Origin: Rhodobacteraceae bacterium HTCC2150
GTDB taxonomy: Bacteria; Pseudomonadota; Alphaproteobacteria; Rhodobacterales; Rhodobacteraceae
Assembly: GCA_000169395.1 (NCBI GenBank)
Contig: AAXZ01000001.1
Location: 682,001-746,000 of the forward strand
Reading direction: 5' to 3'
DNA length: 64,000 bases
Shown: in pieces, positions 33,080 to 42,770 of the stretch
Position numbering within the stretch: position 1 is the first letter of the stretch
Layout: every line of letters begins with the position of its first letter
The notes under the pieces: generated by a model
Told to the model about the DNA's origin: nothing
The model's input: the letters and a program-made list of their open reading frames with translations, nothing else
Database searches by the model: none
Program-made: the position numbers and the translations under genes

Positions 33080-33940
33080 TTATCGGCTGAGGGCGAAATC
33101 CCAATACATTTCACGGACACGTTTGGTGATAGGGCCCATCTGGTAATGTGTACCGTCAAACTCGCTGACGGCGGTAACTTTTGCCATATTGCCTGACATG
33201 AACACTTCGTCTGCGGCGCGAAAATCGTCAAAACTCAGCACGCTTTCATGGACTTGGAAACCATCGGCCCTAAGGTTTTTGATGTGTCTTGCGCGTGTGA
33301 TGCCTGACAAAAATGTGCCATTGGGAACGGGTGTGAAAATCTCGCCGTCTTTTACCATAAACACGTTTGCCGTTGCACTTTCAGCAACATTTCCAAGTGC
33401 ATCAGCCACCAATGCATTGTTGTATCCTTTTTGACGAACTTCGGCCAACATACGGGCGTTGTTCGGATAAAGGCAGCCCGCTTTGGCGTTAACGACACTG
33501 CTTTCTAATACTGGGCGACAAAACTGGGTTGTGGTCAGCGTGACTGAAGCCGTGGGTGCCGCCATGGGAAATTCTTCAAGACATATGGCGAAACCAGTAG
33601 AGTTTTCTTTGGGAACGATGGCTGTGGTATCCCCATCAAGACCCCAGTACATCGGGCGAATATAGACGGCAGATGTCGCGGCAAAATCTGCAAGTCCTTC
33701 TTGCATTAGGGCGACCATGTCGTCGGTTTTCATGGTCGGCGTCAGCATCAATGCCTCGGCGGATCGGTTCACACGATCACAATGCGCCCAAAGGTCTGGT
33801 GAAACACCTTCAAAAAACCGCGCTCCGTCAAATACCGAACTGCCCAGCCAAGCCCCATGATCGGCAGCGCGCATAATAGGTTCGTCGCCCATGTGCCATT
33901 TTCCGTTGAAATACGTGCGAATTGTGCTGCCAAATGCCAT
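33080..33940 (-). CDS. ilvE: Branched-chain amino acid aminotransferase (class IV)
   Basis: This 286-residue PLP enzyme of the fold-type IV family transfers the amino group of Leu, Ile or Val to 2-oxoglutarate. The PLP lysine is Lys153 in NAKAGCLYPNNAR, and Glu187 in NVAESATANVF contacts the cofactor. The length agrees with short bacterial BCATs. D-amino-acid transaminases and ADC lyases share this fold, so the exact specificity is likely but not proved. It is expressed alone, downstream of trpS on the same strand but past a terminator. Confidence 0.88.
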   Translation of the reverse strand: MAFGSTIRTYFNGKWHMGDEPIMRAADHGAWLGSSVFDGARFFEGVSPDLWAHCDRVNRSAEALMLTPTMKTDDMVALMQEGLADFAATSAVYIRPMYWGLDGDTTAIVPKENSTGFAICLEEFPMAAPTASVTLTTTQFCRPVLESSVVNAKAGCLYPNNARMLAEVRQKGYNNALVADALGNVAESATANVFMVKDGEIFTPVPNGTFLSGITRARHIKNLRADGFQVHESVLSFDDFRAADEVFMSGNMAKVTAVSEFDGTHYQMGPITKRVREMYWDFALSR

Positions 33941-34039
33941 GATGAATCCCTTCGTTTAAGGAAAAGTTATGCCTAGATAGGTCATAAGTCCAGACATATT
34001 TACGCAAGGCGAAGCTCGCGCGTTTTGTGATTAGAATCG

Positions 34040-34082
34040 TATTTTTTTAAAATGCCGTGGGCATCATTCACAAAATGCCCAC
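34040..34082 (-). terminator. Intrinsic terminator of trpS
   Basis: On the minus strand an 8-bp stem (34075-34082 with 34057-34064) and a ten-base loop are followed after a few bases by a run of A/T ending in seven T-equivalents (34042-34048 region). It lies about 20 bases after the trpS stop. Confidence 0.65.
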
Positions 34083-34103
34083 AGCCAAATCATTGCGTTG
34101 GAA

Positions 34104-35120
34104 CTAGCGTACCATTCCTACTATCTCATAGGTTTTTTCTAAAATCGGCGCGGCAATGGCACGGGCGCGATCGGCACCAGCACGCAATACAGCGTCAATT
34201 TCATCTGGTGCCTGCATTAGACGTGCCATTTCACTGGAAATTGGCGAAAGTTTTGACACCGCCATTTCAGCCAGCATTGGCTTGAATTCAGAAAACTGAC
34301 GACCGCCAACATCTGCGAGAACTTGTTCAACGCTCATGTCGGCAAGACCTGCATAGATGTTCACCAAATTGCGTGCCTCAGGGCGATCTTTCAGGCCCGC
34401 GGCCTCGCTTGGCAACGCATCAGCATCTGATTTTGCTTTGCGGATTTTCTTTGCAATGGCATCAGCATCATCCGTCATGTTGATACGGCTGGCGTCTGAT
34501 GGATCAGACTTTGACATCTTTTTGGATCCATCGCGCAAAGACATCACGCGCGTGCCGGCACCCTCAATAACTGGTTCTGTCATTGGGAAAAAATCGACGC
34601 CGTAATCGTGGTTAAACTTTGCCGCAATATCGCGGGTCAGTTCGATGTGTTGTTTCTGATCTTCGCCAACCGGAACATGTGTTGCGTGGTAAAGTAAAAT
34701 ATCAGCCGCCATCAACGTAGGATAGCTAAACAGACCAACGGAAACTTTTTCGCGATCTTTGCCGGCCTTATCTTTGAACTGGGTCATTCGGTTCATCCAA
34801 CCCATGCGGGCGACACAATTGAATATCCAACCCAATTGCGCGTGTTCGGCAACTTGGCTTTGATTAAACAAAATGGATTTATGCGGATCAAGACCGGCGG
34901 CAATATAGCCAGCCGCCAGTTCACGCGTTTGACGACGCAAGGCAGCAGGGTCTTGCCAGACAGTGATGGCATGTAAATCAACCATGCAATAAACGGTTTC
35001 AATGCCGTTTTCCTGCATTTCAACAAAGCGTTTGATGGCGCCTAAATAGTTGCCAAGTGTCAGGCCGCCGGATGGTTGGATGCCTGAAAAGACGCGGGGT
35101 GTGTGGACCACCTCGGACAT
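34104..35120 (-). CDS. trpS: Tryptophanyl-tRNA synthetase
   Basis: This 338-residue class I aminoacyl-tRNA synthetase charges tRNA-Trp. The HIGH-equivalent is [11 protein letters not shown] (18-28) and the KMSKS loop is at 201-205. The anticodon-binding helical C-terminal part is present. The gene reads away from the rhomboid-like gene, and the two start codons are close (79 bp). Tryptophan-specific residues cannot be told from tyrosine-type ones by eye alone, but the overall match to bacterial TrpS is clear. Confidence 0.97.
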   Translation of the reverse strand: MSEVVHTPRVFSGIQPSGGLTLGNYLGAIKRFVEMQENGIETVYCMVDLHAITVWQDPAALRRQTRELAAGYIAAGLDPHKSILFNQSQVAEHAQLGWIFNCVARMGWMNRMTQFKDKAGKDREKVSVGLFSYPTLMAADILLYHATHVPVGEDQKQHIELTRDIAAKFNHDYGVDFFPMTEPVIEGAGTRVMSLRDGSKKMSKSDPSDASRINMTDDADAIAKKIRKAKSDADALPSEAAGLKDRPEARNLVNIYAGLADMSVEQVLADVGGRQFSEFKPMLAEMAVSKLSPISSEMARLMQAPDEIDAVLRAGADRARAIAAPILEKTYEIVGMVR

Positions 35121-35199
35121 ATGCGTAACTCCTGTCTGGTATATCGCTGGCCGTTGGCTTACCCATGCGTTTGATGTTGGTCAACCGAAAGCCGAAAAA

Positions 35200-35886
35200 A
35201 TGTCCTTTGAACCTGATGCCGCGCCGTTTAATCCATTGCCGCCTGTCGTGGTGGCATTGGTTCTTTTTATTCTGGGTATTGAGGCGGTTTTTAGTCTTGG
35301 CGCGCGGGGGATACTGGGTGGTGCCGACGCCATTGGCTGGCGCATTGAGGCAATGCAGGAATACGGATTTTTTACGCAAATTTTTGATTGGATGGTTCAA
35401 AATACAGCGGCACCGTTTGAATTTTCAAAACGCTTTTTGTCCTATGCCTTCGTGCATCCAAGTTTTGCCAGTGCGATTTTCGCCAGTGTGATCATCTTGG
35501 CCATGGGGAATATGGCAGGTCGCGTATTCAGTGGTTTTTCAATTTTGATAATTTTCGTGGTTTCTATCGTGCTTGGTGCCGTGATGTTCGGCTTGTTTGC
35601 ACCGGATGGGTCAGTGTTGTTTGGATCATTTCCCGGGGCATACGGGCTGATTGGTGCGTATTCATTTTTGATGTGGGTGTCTTTGGTTCATACTGGTGGC
35701 CCGCAAATGCGAGCGTTTCGCCTCATCGGTGTCTTGATGGCTATTCAATTGGTATTTGGTTTGATTTTCGGTTCACGGCCAGATTGGATCGCTGATTTAT
35801 CCGGTTTTATTGGTGGGTTTGCGGCATCAATGGTTTTGGCACCTGGTGGATTTGCACGGGTAATGGCAATGATCAAACGCGATTGA
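35200..35886 (+). CDS. Rhomboid-fold membrane protein lacking catalytic residues
   Basis: This 228-residue protein has about six membrane helices in the rhomboid pattern. The active-site loop that normally reads Gly-x-Ser-Gly is Gly-Ala-Tyr-Gly (146-149), so the serine nucleophile is Tyr148. The usual Ala-His-x-x-Gly of helix 6 is Ala-Asp-Leu-Ser-Gly, so the histidine is Asp199. The His-x3-Asn pair of helix 2 is also missing. It is therefore an inactive rhomboid homologue, like iRhoms or derlins. I begin at the ATG at 35200; an in-frame start at 35050 lies inside trpS. Confidence 0.8.
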   Translation: MSFEPDAAPFNPLPPVVVALVLFILGIEAVFSLGARGILGGADAIGWRIEAMQEYGFFTQIFDWMVQNTAAPFEFSKRFLSYAFVHPSFASAIFASVIILAMGNMAGRVFSGFSILIIFVVSIVLGAVMFGLFAPDGSVLFGSFPGAYGLIGAYSFLMWVSLVHTGGPQMRAFRLIGVLMAIQLVFGLIFGSRPDWIADLSGFIGGFAASMVLAPGGFARVMAMIKRD

Positions 35887-35887
35887 T

Positions 35888-37426
35888 TTAGCGGCGTAAA
35901 CTTGATTTTAACTCGGCAAACTTGATCGCACCGATCCAGCCGCCAACGACAAAATAAACGATACTGCCGCCAATCACTAAAATGGCTAATGCGATATATC
36001 GCAAACCTGCCGTGCCCAGCATTGGTCCCAAGACCAAAGTCATCCCAAAAAGAGCAGCTCCCATGATGACGGCTGCGGCGCTGATTTTCCAAAGGCGTGT
36101 TTTGAACCGTCTGTCAAAACGCGCTGCCTGACCCATACTGCGCGATCCGATCCATAACAGAATGACCATAACCCAGGCCGAAAGGCTGGTTGCCAATGCG
36201 GCTGCCATAAATCCAATCCAAGGCATAAGACCAATCGCGATCCCCGCATTCACGATCATTGCAACGAGCGCATAGCAAAAGGGGCGCTTTGTGTCTTCGC
36301 GGGCGAAAAATAGCGGCTGCATTACCTTTTGCATGACAAATGCAGGCAAGCCCAAAGCATAGACCATTACGGCCAGCGCGGTGGCCGCACTGTCGTCGGC
36401 ACCAAAGGCACCGCGTTCAAATAATACGGTAACCAGCGGCAATGGGATCACGATCAATGCCACGGCAGACGGCAAAGCAAGCGCCAGAGCAACCTCGCCC
36501 GCGCGACTGAGGGCCAACTGGCCACCTTCGGTATCACTTGCCGCTAAACGGCGTGAAAGATCAGGCAACAGGACAACGCCAATGGCGATACCGACGACCC
36601 CTAAAGGTAACTGGTAAAGACGATCAGCGTAGTTTAGCCAAGCAATAGCACCGTCATAAAAACTGGCGACTTGCCGACCCACCAACAAATTTACCTGCAT
36701 AACCCCACCCGCTAGCGCAGCAGGAGCCGCGATAAGCGCAAGTCGCTTTAACTCAGGCGTTATTTTGGGGCGCCTTAGGCTTATTGGATAACCCGCCCGG
36801 GCCGCAGCAACCCACAGTAACGCAAGCTGGCCGATGCCCGCAAATGGAACAGTCCATGCAAGGGTTAAACCAATCGGCCAACCAGCAACATAAGCCAGAT
36901 AGAGTGCTGCAATGAAAAATACGTTTAGCAAAACGGGCGCGGCTGCGGCGGCCATAAAGCGGCCCGTGGCATTCAGAACACCTGACAGCAGTGCGGCAAG
37001 TGAAATGAACAAAATATAGGGGAATGCAATGCGCCCAAATTGGGTCGCCATTTCAAATCTCTCGTCAGCAAGAAAGCCCGATGCCATCGCCCAAACCAAC
37101 CATGGCATAAAAAACTGTGCAACCAATGTGAAAATGACCAAAACCATGCCAAGGCCCATAAAGGCAGTGTTGGCAAAATCCTGCGCGCCTTCATCTGCCT
37201 GCACTCGTTTTGAAAACATCGGCACAAAGGCCATGTTGAATGCGCCTTCGGCAAAGAAACGTCGAAACATATTTGGCAAGGAGAAAGCGACAAGGAAAGC
37301 CTCGGCAACGGGGCCTGCGCCGAGAAAACCCGCGATCATCACATCACGGACAAACCCTAAAATGCGGCTGGCCAATGTCCACAAACCAACGGTCGCAAAG
37401 GCGCGACCCATGCGAATTTTGCTCAT
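35888..37426 (-). CDS. murJ: Lipid II flippase MurJ
   Basis: This 512-residue MOP-superfamily transporter has 14 predicted helices and moves lipid II across the inner membrane for peptidoglycan synthesis. The N-terminal segment ASRILGFVRDVMIAGFLG and the early arginines of the central cavity are as in MurJ. It overlaps glnD by four bases (ATGA), a pairing frequent in alphaproteobacteria. Its 3' end abuts the convergent rhomboid-like gene by one base. Confidence 0.95.
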   Translation of the reverse strand: MSKIRMGRAFATVGLWTLASRILGFVRDVMIAGFLGAGPVAEAFLVAFSLPNMFRRFFAEGAFNMAFVPMFSKRVQADEGAQDFANTAFMGLGMVLVIFTLVAQFFMPWLVWAMASGFLADERFEMATQFGRIAFPYILFISLAALLSGVLNATGRFMAAAAAPVLLNVFFIAALYLAYVAGWPIGLTLAWTVPFAGIGQLALLWVAAARAGYPISLRRPKITPELKRLALIAAPAALAGGVMQVNLLVGRQVASFYDGAIAWLNYADRLYQLPLGVVGIAIGVVLLPDLSRRLAASDTEGGQLALSRAGEVALALALPSAVALIVIPLPLVTVLFERGAFGADDSAATALAVMVYALGLPAFVMQKVMQPLFFAREDTKRPFCYALVAMIVNAGIAIGLMPWIGFMAAALATSLSAWVMVILLWIGSRSMGQAARFDRRFKTRLWKISAAAVIMGAALFGMTLVLGPMLGTAGLRYIALAILVIGGSIVYFVVGGWIGAIKFAELKSSLRR

Positions 37427-40185
37427 CCCTTGGCCCTTTCGGCGCCTTGTTTGATCGCGTTTATCAATCGTTTTTCCAGCGTTCGTTGCTTGCCTTCGTT
37501 GTGAAATTTCAGGCCAAACATGTCTTTGACATAAAACGTATCCACCACCTGCACACCATAAGTCGCAATAACAGCAGAAGCGATATAGATATTTGAATTT
37601 GCCAACGTACGTGCCAGATCGTGCAATAAGCCAGTGCGATCGCGGGTATCAACCTCGATGATCGTGTAGATGTCAGAACCCTCATTATCAAAGGTGATCG
37701 TGGTCGGAACCCGAAAGTCTTTTTCGCGTTTTTTGATTTTGTCGCGATCTACCAAGGCATCGCGTGCAACGACTTCGCCCTTCATGGTTTTGTCGATCAT
37801 TTGTGTCATGCGTTTATAACGGGTTTCGTCATATGGCTTGCCGTCATGATCTTGGATCCAAAAAACAGCCGTCACCAAGCCGTCTTTGGTGGTATATGAC
37901 TTGGCATCAACGACATTGGCACCTGCAAGTGCCAGGGCACCAGCCATGCGAGAAAAAATGCCGGGATGGTCGTATGATGCAAAACAAGCACGCGTTGCAT
38001 CGCGATCTTGGTCCAAGTGTAAATCAATATGGATTTCATCGTCAGATAAGTCCCGCAGTAGGCTGGCAAACACGATATGTTCGCTGGTTTGCATGCCTTG
38101 CCAATAGGGGCCGTAATGGCGCGAGGTTTCATCGCGCAATTGCTTTTTGTCCCATCCTGTTAAGGCATCACGCAACGCTTTCTTCGCAACACTTTCACGG
38201 CTTGAACGATTGATTGCCTCTAGCCCATTTTCCAAGGCATCCGCTGTGGCTGCATAAAGTTCGCGGATCAACATTGCCTTCCAATTGTTCCAGACACCCG
38301 GCCCAACACCGCGGATGTCACAAACAGTTAGAACCGTCAGCAAATCCAAACGTTCGACGCTTTTCACCGCCTTAGCAAAATCGCGAATTGTCCGTGGATC
38401 AGCTAGATCGCGTTTTTGTGCCATGTCAGACATCAAAAGGTGGTACCGAACAAGCCATTCAACGGTTTTCGCGTCCTTAGCTGACAGGCCCAATCGTGGT
38501 GCCACAACCCTTGAAATCCGTGCGCCAACAATTGAATGATCCTCGCCTGAACCTTTGCCAATGTCATGCAGCAAAAGTGCCACGTAAAGAACTTTGCGGT
38601 TAACGCCTTTTTTCAAAATTCCCGTTGCAACTGGCAACTCTTCTATCAAATCACCACGTTCGATTTTGTTCAAAATCGAGATGCACTGAATTGTGTGCTC
38701 ATCCACCGTATAATGGTGGTATAAATCAAACTGCATCATGGCAACGATGCGTTGGAATTCGGGAATATATGCACCCAGAACGCCTAATTCGTTCAACCGA
38801 CGAAGGGCGCGTTCTGGGTTGCCATGTTTCAGCAACAGATCAAGAAAGATGCGTTTTGCCTCAGGCGTTTCACGCATTTCAGTATCAATTAAGTCCAAAT
38901 TTGCAACGACAAGACGCATGGCGTCAGGGTGGATCAATAATCCCGTCCGTAGCCCTTCTTCAAAAATACGCAAGATATTTAACGGATCATTTAGCGCCGT
39001 ATCTTCGTTCTTAAATGTCAGTCGGTTTTGGGCAACCGCAAAGTCTGGCTTTAACTTGCGCAATCGACGCAGAATACCCGAAAGAGATCGGGGTTGTTTG
39101 ATGTGCGTGGCTTCAAGGGCCGTCAAGAAAATGCGCGTTAATTCACCCACCTTCGTGGCGTAAAGATAAAAATCTTGCATGAAGTACTCAACAGCGCGAC
39201 GACCGTCCTTCCCCTCATATCCCAAGGCGTGTGCACACTCGACTTGTAAATCAAAGGTTAATTGATCCTGCGCGCGACCCGTGATCAGGTGCAAATGCCC
39301 ACGCACTGCCCATAAGAAGTTTTCTGCCTCGGCAAAATCTTTAAGCTCACTTTCGCGAAACAGATTTTGGGCCAGAAGATCGTCAATACTGTCGACGTTA
39401 TGCGCATATTTTGCGATCCAGAACAGCGATTGAAGATCACGCAAACAACCTTTGCCCTCTTTGACATTTGGTTCCAAAACATAACGTTGTCCGCCTTGTT
39501 TGATATGGCGTGCCGCGCGTTCTTCTAGCTTGGCTTCAATGAATTCGGGTGTGGTATTTTGAAATAAATCGCGTTGAAGGCGGGTTTTCAATTCCTCGGC
39601 CATCAGGGTTTCCCCGATCAAGGGGCGCAGCTCCAATAGGGCGGTGCGAACTGTGTAGTCTTCGCGCCCAATACGAATGCAATCTTTGATGGTACGGCTG
39701 GCGTGGCCGATTTTCATCTTTAGATCCCAGAAGATGTAAAGCATCTGTTCGATCACGCTTTCGGCCCAAGCGGTGATTTTGTACGGTGTCAAAAACAGCA
39801 AATCGACATCTGATCCCGGGGCCATTTCTGCGCGCCCATATCCGCCAACCGCGAAAAGCGTTAGTTTTTCACCTTCAGTTGGGTTGGGGTTGGGATGAAA
39901 ATGTGTCGTTGCCGTATGAAAAACAACCTCGACAAGGCAGTCGGTTAGATAGGAATACGACCTTGTCATAGGACGGGCGTTCAAAGGGTCTGCACGGAAG
40001 GCATCAGCAATGACCTTGCGACTTTGTTTGTTAACGTCTTTCAAAGCGTCAACGACCGCGGCACGGCCAGTGCGCCCATCCATATCGTCGTTTAATGCTG
40101 CCAAAACGCGTTTGGCAACATCCTGTCGATTGAAAATTTCAGCCGCCGGACAAATTAAGTTGTCGGGATCCGTAAAGGTGAACAT
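37423..40185 (-). CDS. glnD: [Protein-PII] uridylyltransferase/uridylyl-removing enzyme
   Basis: This 920-residue nitrogen sensor modifies PII protein in response to glutamine. It has a nucleotidyltransferase domain with GGYGRAEMAPGSDVDLLFL (catalytic Asp-x-Asp), an HD domain with LLLHDIGKGSGEDHS that removes UMP, and two C-terminal ACT domains that bind glutamine. The start is uncertain. The ATG at 40185 lies 13 bases beyond the upstream stop codon; a TTG at 40239 would add 18 residues and overlap that gene. It is translationally coupled to murJ. Confidence 0.95.
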   Translation of the reverse strand: MFTFTDPDNLICPAAEIFNRQDVAKRVLAALNDDMDGRTGRAAVVDALKDVNKQSRKVIADAFRADPLNARPMTRSYSYLTDCLVEVVFHTATTHFHPNPNPTEGEKLTLFAVGGYGRAEMAPGSDVDLLFLTPYKITAWAESVIEQMLYIFWDLKMKIGHASRTIKDCIRIGREDYTVRTALLELRPLIGETLMAEELKTRLQRDLFQNTTPEFIEAKLEERAARHIKQGGQRYVLEPNVKEGKGCLRDLQSLFWIAKYAHNVDSIDDLLAQNLFRESELKDFAEAENFLWAVRGHLHLITGRAQDQLTFDLQVECAHALGYEGKDGRRAVEYFMQDFYLYATKVGELTRIFLTALEATHIKQPRSLSGILRRLRKLKPDFAVAQNRLTFKNEDTALNDPLNILRIFEEGLRTGLLIHPDAMRLVVANLDLIDTEMRETPEAKRIFLDLLLKHGNPERALRRLNELGVLGAYIPEFQRIVAMMQFDLYHHYTVDEHTIQCISILNKIERGDLIEELPVATGILKKGVNRKVLYVALLLHDIGKGSGEDHSIVGARISRVVAPRLGLSAKDAKTVEWLVRYHLLMSDMAQKRDLADPRTIRDFAKAVKSVERLDLLTVLTVCDIRGVGPGVWNNWKAMLIRELYAATADALENGLEAINRSSRESVAKKALRDALTGWDKKQLRDETSRHYGPYWQGMQTSEHIVFASLLRDLSDDEIHIDLHLDQDRDATRACFASYDHPGIFSRMAGALALAGANVVDAKSYTTKDGLVTAVFWIQDHDGKPYDETRYKRMTQMIDKTMKGEVVARDALVDRDKIKKREKDFRVPTTITFDNEGSDIYTIIEVDTRDRTGLLHDLARTLANSNIYIASAVIATYGVQVVDTFYVKDMFGLKFHNEGKQRTLEKRLINAIKQGAERAKG

Positions 40186-40198
40186 GTCTTGGGCAGTA

Positions 40199-41368
40199 TT
40201 AGAAGCCTGCACCACCAAAGCTGCTTGGGGCTGGGTCAATGATTTTCACCAATTTGTTTTCGATGGTAGCAATAGCCAACGCACGTTGATTGGTGCCATT
40301 GCTGCGGAAACGGAATGTGCCATTAACACCTGCAAAACCGGATCCTTGCGTCAATTTTACTGTTGTCAAAGCATCATTGGCCCCTGTTCCCGCAAGCGCG
40401 CCGATAGCCGCAATGCCATCATATGCCAAGCCCGCCAATGGGTGGGGATTGCCACCGTACACGGCCTTGTACCGACTGGAAAACTGGTTGTAACGGTTTA
40501 GGTCTGGCATTGTGAACCAGCCGTTGTTCAAGCCCGCCATTGCATGCAATTGAGGCGCTAAATCCCAACGGGTTAGACCCATGTATTGATAGTCAGGAAA
40601 GCGAAGACCGTTTTCAGGTAACAGTTGCCCAACGAATGGCAAATCAGAATCAACACCCGCAGTTAGGAATACCGTGTCAGCAGAATTTGATTTTGCTGAT
40701 TGTGATGCGGTTGCCATCGCCGAGATGATGCCTTGTTGCGAAAAGTCGTAAGAAACGCTTGAAACCACGGATGCGCCACTGCGAGCGGCGGCTTTGCGCA
40801 CGGCGTCTGCGCCCAAATTGCCAGCTGCATTATTTGCGTGCACGACGGTGATCTTACGTTTGCCGTTTTTTGCACCATAGCTAACAAGGCGATCAGCGGT
40901 GTTTGCAAAGGTGTTACCCAAAAGGAAAACATTGCCCCCCGCGATTTCGGTGTTGTTAGAAAACGTCAAAACATTCACGTTTCGCGCACGCGCGGCAACG
41001 CCAGCGGCGTTCGCAGCACTTGCATATAATGGCCCGATGATGATCTTGGCACCCTCATTTACAGCCTTGGTTGCTGCGTTTGTTGCACCGGCCTCAGTGC
41101 CAGCCGTTGAATAAACACGAAGGTCAATTTTTACACCTGCCAAATCGCTGATCGCCAGCTTGGCAGCATTTTCCAAACCACGGGCGACAACCTGGTCTGT
41201 CGGCTGGGCTGAACCATAGGGAACCAACAAGGCGACAGGAATTGGGGCGCTTGTGTTGATTTTCTGACCAGAGCCGCTTGTTTCAGTACAGGCAGCGAGG
41301 GTTAGACATCCCAATCCAAAAAGGATAGGCCGCATAGACTTGTGAATTTTAGACAAAAAACTAAACAT
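40199..41368 (-). CDS. LpoA-like penicillin-binding-protein activator, lipoprotein
   Basis: This 389-residue protein has a lipoprotein signal with the lipobox LTLAAC (Cys near 27) and a periplasmic-binding-protein-like fold (type 1). It resembles the C-terminal domain of LpoA, which activates PBP1A in gammaproteobacteria. Related alphaproteobacterial proteins carry the same annotation. I start at the ATG at 41368, which has AAGGAG upstream; the longer reading to 41419 has none. Placed before glnD-murJ, it links two envelope genes around a nitrogen regulator. Confidence 0.85.
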   Translation of the reverse strand: MFSFLSKIHKSMRPILFGLGCLTLAACTETSGSGQKINTSAPIPVALLVPYGSAQPTDQVVARGLENAAKLAISDLAGVKIDLRVYSTAGTEAGATNAATKAVNEGAKIIIGPLYASAANAAGVAARARNVNVLTFSNNTEIAGGNVFLLGNTFANTADRLVSYGAKNGKRKITVVHANNAAGNLGADAVRKAAARSGASVVSSVSYDFSQQGIISAMATASQSAKSNSADTVFLTAGVDSDLPFVGQLLPENGLRFPDYQYMGLTRWDLAPQLHAMAGLNNGWFTMPDLNRYNQFSSRYKAVYGGNPHPLAGLAYDGIAAIGALAGTGANDALTTVKLTQGSGFAGVNGTFRFRSNGTNQRALAIATIENKLVKIIDPAPSSFGGAGF

Positions 41369-41461
41369 GGTGAAACGGGCTCCTTGGCGCTGGGATGCTT
41401 TTAGTCGAAAAATACGCAATGCGCCGCCTTAAGTAAACGACAGAAAGTAGAATTAACCGCG

Positions 41462-42319
41462 ATGGTTGCAAAACACACACCCCTAGACGCTGGATTGTAC
41501 TTTGTATCGACCCCAATTGGTGCGGCACGCGATATTACACTGAAGGCGTTGGATATTTTGGCGTCGGCCGATGTATTGGCCGCTGAGGACACGCGCACCG
41601 CGCGACATCTGATGGATATTCATGGCATTGCGCTTGGTGGCCGTCCGCTGATTTCGTATCACGATCACAACGGTGATTACGCACGGCCCAAATTGATTGG
41701 TGCTATCAAGGATGGCAAATCGGTCGCCTATGTCAGTGAAGCAGGCACGCCCCTTGTGGCTGATCCCGGTTATGGGCTGGGTGTGGCTGCGATCCAAGAG
41801 GGTTTTGAAGTTTACAGCGCGCCGGGTGCCTCGGCCGTATTGTCTGCCCTGACCGTTTCAGGTTTGGCGTCAGATCGGTTTTTGTTTGCCGGATTTGCCC
41901 CAACGACCCAATCAGCTCGCCAGACATTTTTAAGGGATTTTGCCGAAGTTCCTGCAACGCTGGTGTTTTATGAATCCCCTAAACGTTTATCAAAACTATT
42001 GGCGGATATGAGTACGGTTTTTGGCGATGATCGCCAAGCGGTGGTTTGTAGAGAATTGACCAAGAAATTTGAGGAAAAAAGACGGGGAAATTTGGCCGAA
42101 TTAAACGAAGAACTGGCCGACATTACCTTGAAAGGCGAATGTGTCGTACTTGTCGCGCGTGGTGAAAAGAAAGCCGTAGAAGAGGGCGATGTTTTGGATC
42201 AGTTACGCGAAGCACTGAAAACCCACCGCGTGAAGGATGCAGCTGCACTAGTTGCGGCTAATCTGGGCATGGCGCGCCGCGATGTATATCAAATTGCACT
42301 GAAATTGGGTCGCGATTAA
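41462..42319 (+). CDS. rsmI: 16S rRNA 2'-O-ribose C1402 methyltransferase
   Basis: This 285-residue SAM enzyme of the tetrapyrrole-methylase fold methylates C1402 in the ribosomal P site. The family's N-terminal GAARDITLKALDIL and the SAM-contact region SEAGTPLVADPGYG are present, as is the FYESPKRL motif. It is divergent from the LpoA-like gene, with the start codons 93 bp apart. It is followed by yraN, the standard neighbour, 35 bp on. Confidence 0.96.
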   Translation: MVAKHTPLDAGLYFVSTPIGAARDITLKALDILASADVLAAEDTRTARHLMDIHGIALGGRPLISYHDHNGDYARPKLIGAIKDGKSVAYVSEAGTPLVADPGYGLGVAAIQEGFEVYSAPGASAVLSALTVSGLASDRFLFAGFAPTTQSARQTFLRDFAEVPATLVFYESPKRLSKLLADMSTVFGDDRQAVVCRELTKKFEEKRRGNLAELNEELADITLKGECVVLVARGEKKAVEEGDVLDQLREALKTHRVKDAAALVAANLGMARRDVYQIALKLGRD

Positions 42320-42354
42320 CATTATTGAAACAGTTGGCCTCCTAATTTTGCGGT

Positions 42355-42708
42355 ATGACTGGAAAAACATCTTACCTTGCGGGCTTGTCCGCTGAAGAGG
42401 CCGTTGAGCGGCACTGCAAACGACGCGGCAAAACAATTTTGCACAGACGATGGCGGGGCTCAGTTGGCGAAATTGATATCATTGCCCGTGAACAGGATCA
42501 GGTAATCTTTATTGAAGTTAAGAAAAGCAAAAGCTTTTATGACGCAATTTCACATCTTAGCGTGGCACAGCAGCAAAGAATTTATGCTACTGGATCAGAG
42601 TATTTGGCAAACGAGGAATTGGGGCAAAACACACCTGTGCGTTTCGATGTCGCCTTAGTTGACTCAATGGGGCAAATAAAAGTGATAGAAAACGCGATTG
42701 GCTTTTAA
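42355..42708 (+). CDS. yraN: YraN/UPF0102 family nuclease-like protein
   Basis: This 117-residue protein has the Holliday-junction-resolvase-like fold of UPF0102. The PD-(D/E)xK-type core [19 protein letters not shown] carries the acidic and lysine residues of a metal-dependent nuclease. In many bacteria it follows rsmI, as here. The nuclease role is inferred from the fold, not demonstrated for the family as a whole. Confidence 0.93.
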   Translation: MTGKTSYLAGLSAEEAVERHCKRRGKTILHRRWRGSVGEIDIIAREQDQVIFIEVKKSKSFYDAISHLSVAQQQRIYATGSEYLANEELGQNTPVRFDVALVDSMGQIKVIENAIGF

Positions 42709-42770
42709 CGTTTCGGCGTTGCAAGAAACCGCCGCATCCGGCACTAAGGGGCAACAACCGGAGAATAATC

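Noticed and set aside
35050-35199. Longer N-terminus for the rhomboid-like protein
   Set aside because: This part lies inside trpS on the other strand and lacks hydrophobic or rhomboid-like sequence; the ATG at 35200 begins a normal protein.
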